This document shows positions 19,530-20,879 of a stretch of DNA of 20,879 nt, piece after piece. Origin of the DNA: a virus. The stretch is from positions 1-20,879 of IMG/VR virus record IMGVR_UViG_3300042868_004914. The stretch is one strand, 5' to 3'. The notes under the pieces were generated by a model, which saw nothing but the letters and a program-made list of their open reading frames with translations, searched no databases and was not told the DNA's origin. Position numbers and translations under genes: made by a program. The stretch's first letter is position 1. Every line of letters begins with the position of its first letter.

Positions 19530-19862
19530 ATGAAAGTAGAAGAAATAAAATTAGCGTTTGAAAGTAATCAAAAGTTTGAGTTTGCAGTATTACAAGATAT
19601 TGAAAAACTATTAGATGACGCTAATGCTAAAAGACGTTCATTACAATCACAAGGATTAAAAGTATCAGAAGCATTAAATAATTTACAAGCTGATTACGGA
19701 TTAGCTTTTTCAAAAGCTATTGATGCTAAAAATAAAGCGAAAGATTTAGGCGCTCCAGATTTAGAAAAACTTTTCGGGGCAAGAGCAGATGAAGCGAAAG
19801 ATTATCAAAACGTAGTTGGTAAAGCTTCAAATGTAATAAGTTCAACAATTAACGCAATTTAA
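19530..19862 (+). CDS. Hypothetical helical structural-module protein (110 aa)
   Basis: Entirely helical (KLAFESNQKFEFAVLQDIEK, AKRRSLQSQGLKVSEALNNL, AIDAKNKAKDLGAPDLEKLF), forming a likely coiled-coil bundle without signal or membrane segment. It lies after a 65-base gap that contains A- and T-runs but no convincing hairpin and no TAnnTTTG box. Its stop TAA overlaps the protease ATG by one base. A scaffold-like or head-assembly role is suggested by composition and by the protease next to it. Family unknown to me beyond its presence in similar phages. Confidence 0.6.
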   Translation: MKVEEIKLAFESNQKFEFAVLQDIEKLLDDANAKRRSLQSQGLKVSEALNNLQADYGLAFSKAIDAKNKAKDLGAPDLEKLFGARADEAKDYQNVVGKASNVISSTINAI

Positions 19863-20879
19863 TGAAAACCTACGAAGCGAAATACGACCCATTAAAAAAC
19901 AAAGGAGTGTATGGCATTTCTTTAGTTGAAAATCCAGCAATGGAGGGGTTATTTATTGCGCTATCAAAAGACGAGCCTTTGCAGTTAAAAGAAATAGACA
20001 AAGAACAAAGGATTTTAATGGGGTTGGTTTTAGAACCAAACAAACCAATTTATAGAAACCAAAACGGGGAGGAGTTTAATATCGTTTTTAACGAACAAAC
20101 AATCAAAGATTTGTCTTATGGTTTCTTTAAAAATAATAACCACGGGAATAGCACGATCGAGCACGATGTGAAACAGAATATCCAAGGTGTAACGTTCACA
20201 GAATCTTGGATAGTTGAAAATCCTAAAATCGACAAGTCAACTAACTTTGGATTTGAATATCCCAAGGGAAGTTGGCTGGCGGTTATGAAAGTTGATAGTG
20301 ACGAAATTTGGAATGATTATGTAAAGACTGGCAAAGTGCAAGGATTTTCAATCGATGCGATGCTATCGTTAGAAGAAGTAAATTTAAAAACAAATATAGA
20401 AATGAGTAATACAAACACGTTATTGGAAAAAATTTTGTTGGCTTTGACACCATCAAAAAAAATCCAATTAGGAAGTATGATGCTTGCCGATGGTTCGCTT
20501 AAAATCGAATGGGATGGCGAAGTATTAAGTGAGGGATTATCCGTATGGGTAATGGCTGAAGATGGCACGAAAGTTCCCGTACCAGTTGGAGAGCACCCGC
20601 TTGAAGACGGTACTATCTTAATCGTAGAGATTGAGGGTATCGCAAAAGAAATCAAACCAGCGGTTGAGGAGGTTGAAGAAGAAGAAACTCCAGCACCAGT
20701 TGTTGAAGCCGGAGCTGACGGTAAAGTTTCAAATGATGCTAAAATAGCTTCCGAAATCGAAAGCGCAATTAAAAGCATTTTGATTAAATACACAGCACAA
20801 GAGCAAAGAATCGCAGAATTAGAAAATCAAGTTACTGAACTTGGAAAACAACCAAGCGAAAAACCTTTGAAAAACACTT
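19862..20879 (+). CDS. XkdF-like prohead protease fused to scaffold-like tail (partial at right edge)
   Basis: Open from ATG 19862 to the window end (339 complete codons, no stop). Residues 1-170 are the protease: VYGISLVENPAMEGLFIALS (about 17-36), the region NNHGNSTIEHDV with H94 and H101 as candidate catalytic histidines, and GFSIDA with S163 as candidate nucleophile, as in XkdF-type phage serine proteases. From residue about 181 (internal ATG 20402, MSNTNTLLEKILL) the protein changes to a different domain: IQLGSMMLADGSLKIEWDGE, an acidic Pro/Glu linker (EEVEEEETPAPVVE), then a coiled coil (TAQEQRIAELENQVTELG). That fits a scaffold carried on or nested within the protease gene. The C-terminus lies outside the window. 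Confidence 0.75.
   Translation, partial: MKTYEAKYDPLKNKGVYGISLVENPAMEGLFIALSKDEPLQLKEIDKEQRILMGLVLEPNKPIYRNQNGEEFNIVFNEQTIKDLSYGFFKNNNHGNSTIEHDVKQNIQGVTFTESWIVENPKIDKSTNFGFEYPKGSWLAVMKVDSDEIWNDYVKTGKVQGFSIDAMLSLEEVNLKTNIEMSNTNTLLEKILLALTPSKKIQLGSMMLADGSLKIEWDGEVLSEGLSVWVMAEDGTKVPVPVGEHPLEDGTILIVEIEGIAKEIKPAVEEVEEEETPAPVVEAGADGKVSNDAKIASEIESAIKSILIKYTAQEQRIAELENQVTELGKQPSEKPLKNT

Noticed and set aside
20317-20793. 158-aa ORF on the minus strand, Ser/Thr-rich
   Set aside because: It is the mirror of the acidic Pro/Glu linker of the protease-scaffold gene; all other genes are on the plus strand, and no promoter or terminator points this way.

Overview
The window is AT-rich and reads like a phage or prophage of a Bacteroidetes host, most probably a Flavobacterium relative. 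Every gene is on the + strand. Genes overlap through ATGA junctions. Starts lack Shine-Dalgarno sequences and sit in AAATTATG-type contexts. Candidate promoters have the Bacteroidetes TAnnTTTG -7 box. No integrase, repressor, portal, major capsid or lysis gene is recognisable, so lytic phage and prophage cannot be told apart. No tRNA, rRNA, CRISPR array or insertion sequence was seen, and no gap without a gene exceeds about 135 bases.

Layout. (1) 1-870: two small cassettes of unknown function separated by attC-like sites, meaning long imperfect hairpins between short boxes. The variable boxes at the two ends of each cassette are complementary to each other, as in integron gene cassettes. The third site is cut off after its 5' half, just before the phage-like genes. 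(2) 890-3229: a tightly overlapped early operon of small proteins (ribbon-helix-helix protein, DUF7220-like membrane protein, three tandem related small ORFs, a NUMOD1-like protein) ending in a beta-class DNA methyltransferase. (3) 3302-8358: the recombination and replication block, with a ParB-fold protein, an ERF annealing protein, a protein with an SSB-like acidic tip, a PD-(D/E)XK nuclease, an HTH protein and a RecA-fold ATPase. It is followed by an iteron and hairpin region that is a good replication-origin candidate. (4) 8455-20879: the late operon. It opens with a sigma-like factor, then a CGCD-motif protein, a lipoprotein, small and large terminase, a tail module ending in the tape measure, and finally an XkdF-like prohead protease that runs off the right edge.

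How the parts may work together. ERF, the SSB-like protein and the nuclease form a recombination set, and the ATPase with the adjacent iterons a replication set. Four intrinsic-terminator hairpins stand directly in front of genes inside this co-directional block, three of them just downstream of TAnnTTTG boxes, which suggests attenuation or antitermination. The leader at 3934-4010 is the most elaborate: its terminator competes with an upstream pairing, and its terminator loop is perfectly complementary to the leader's 5' end. The sigma-like factor is well placed to switch on late genes. In the late operon a T TTT TTT slippery site gives a predicted -1 frameshift product, the arrangement seen in tail assembly chaperones. 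The tail module lies between the terminase and the head protease, which is not the usual order.
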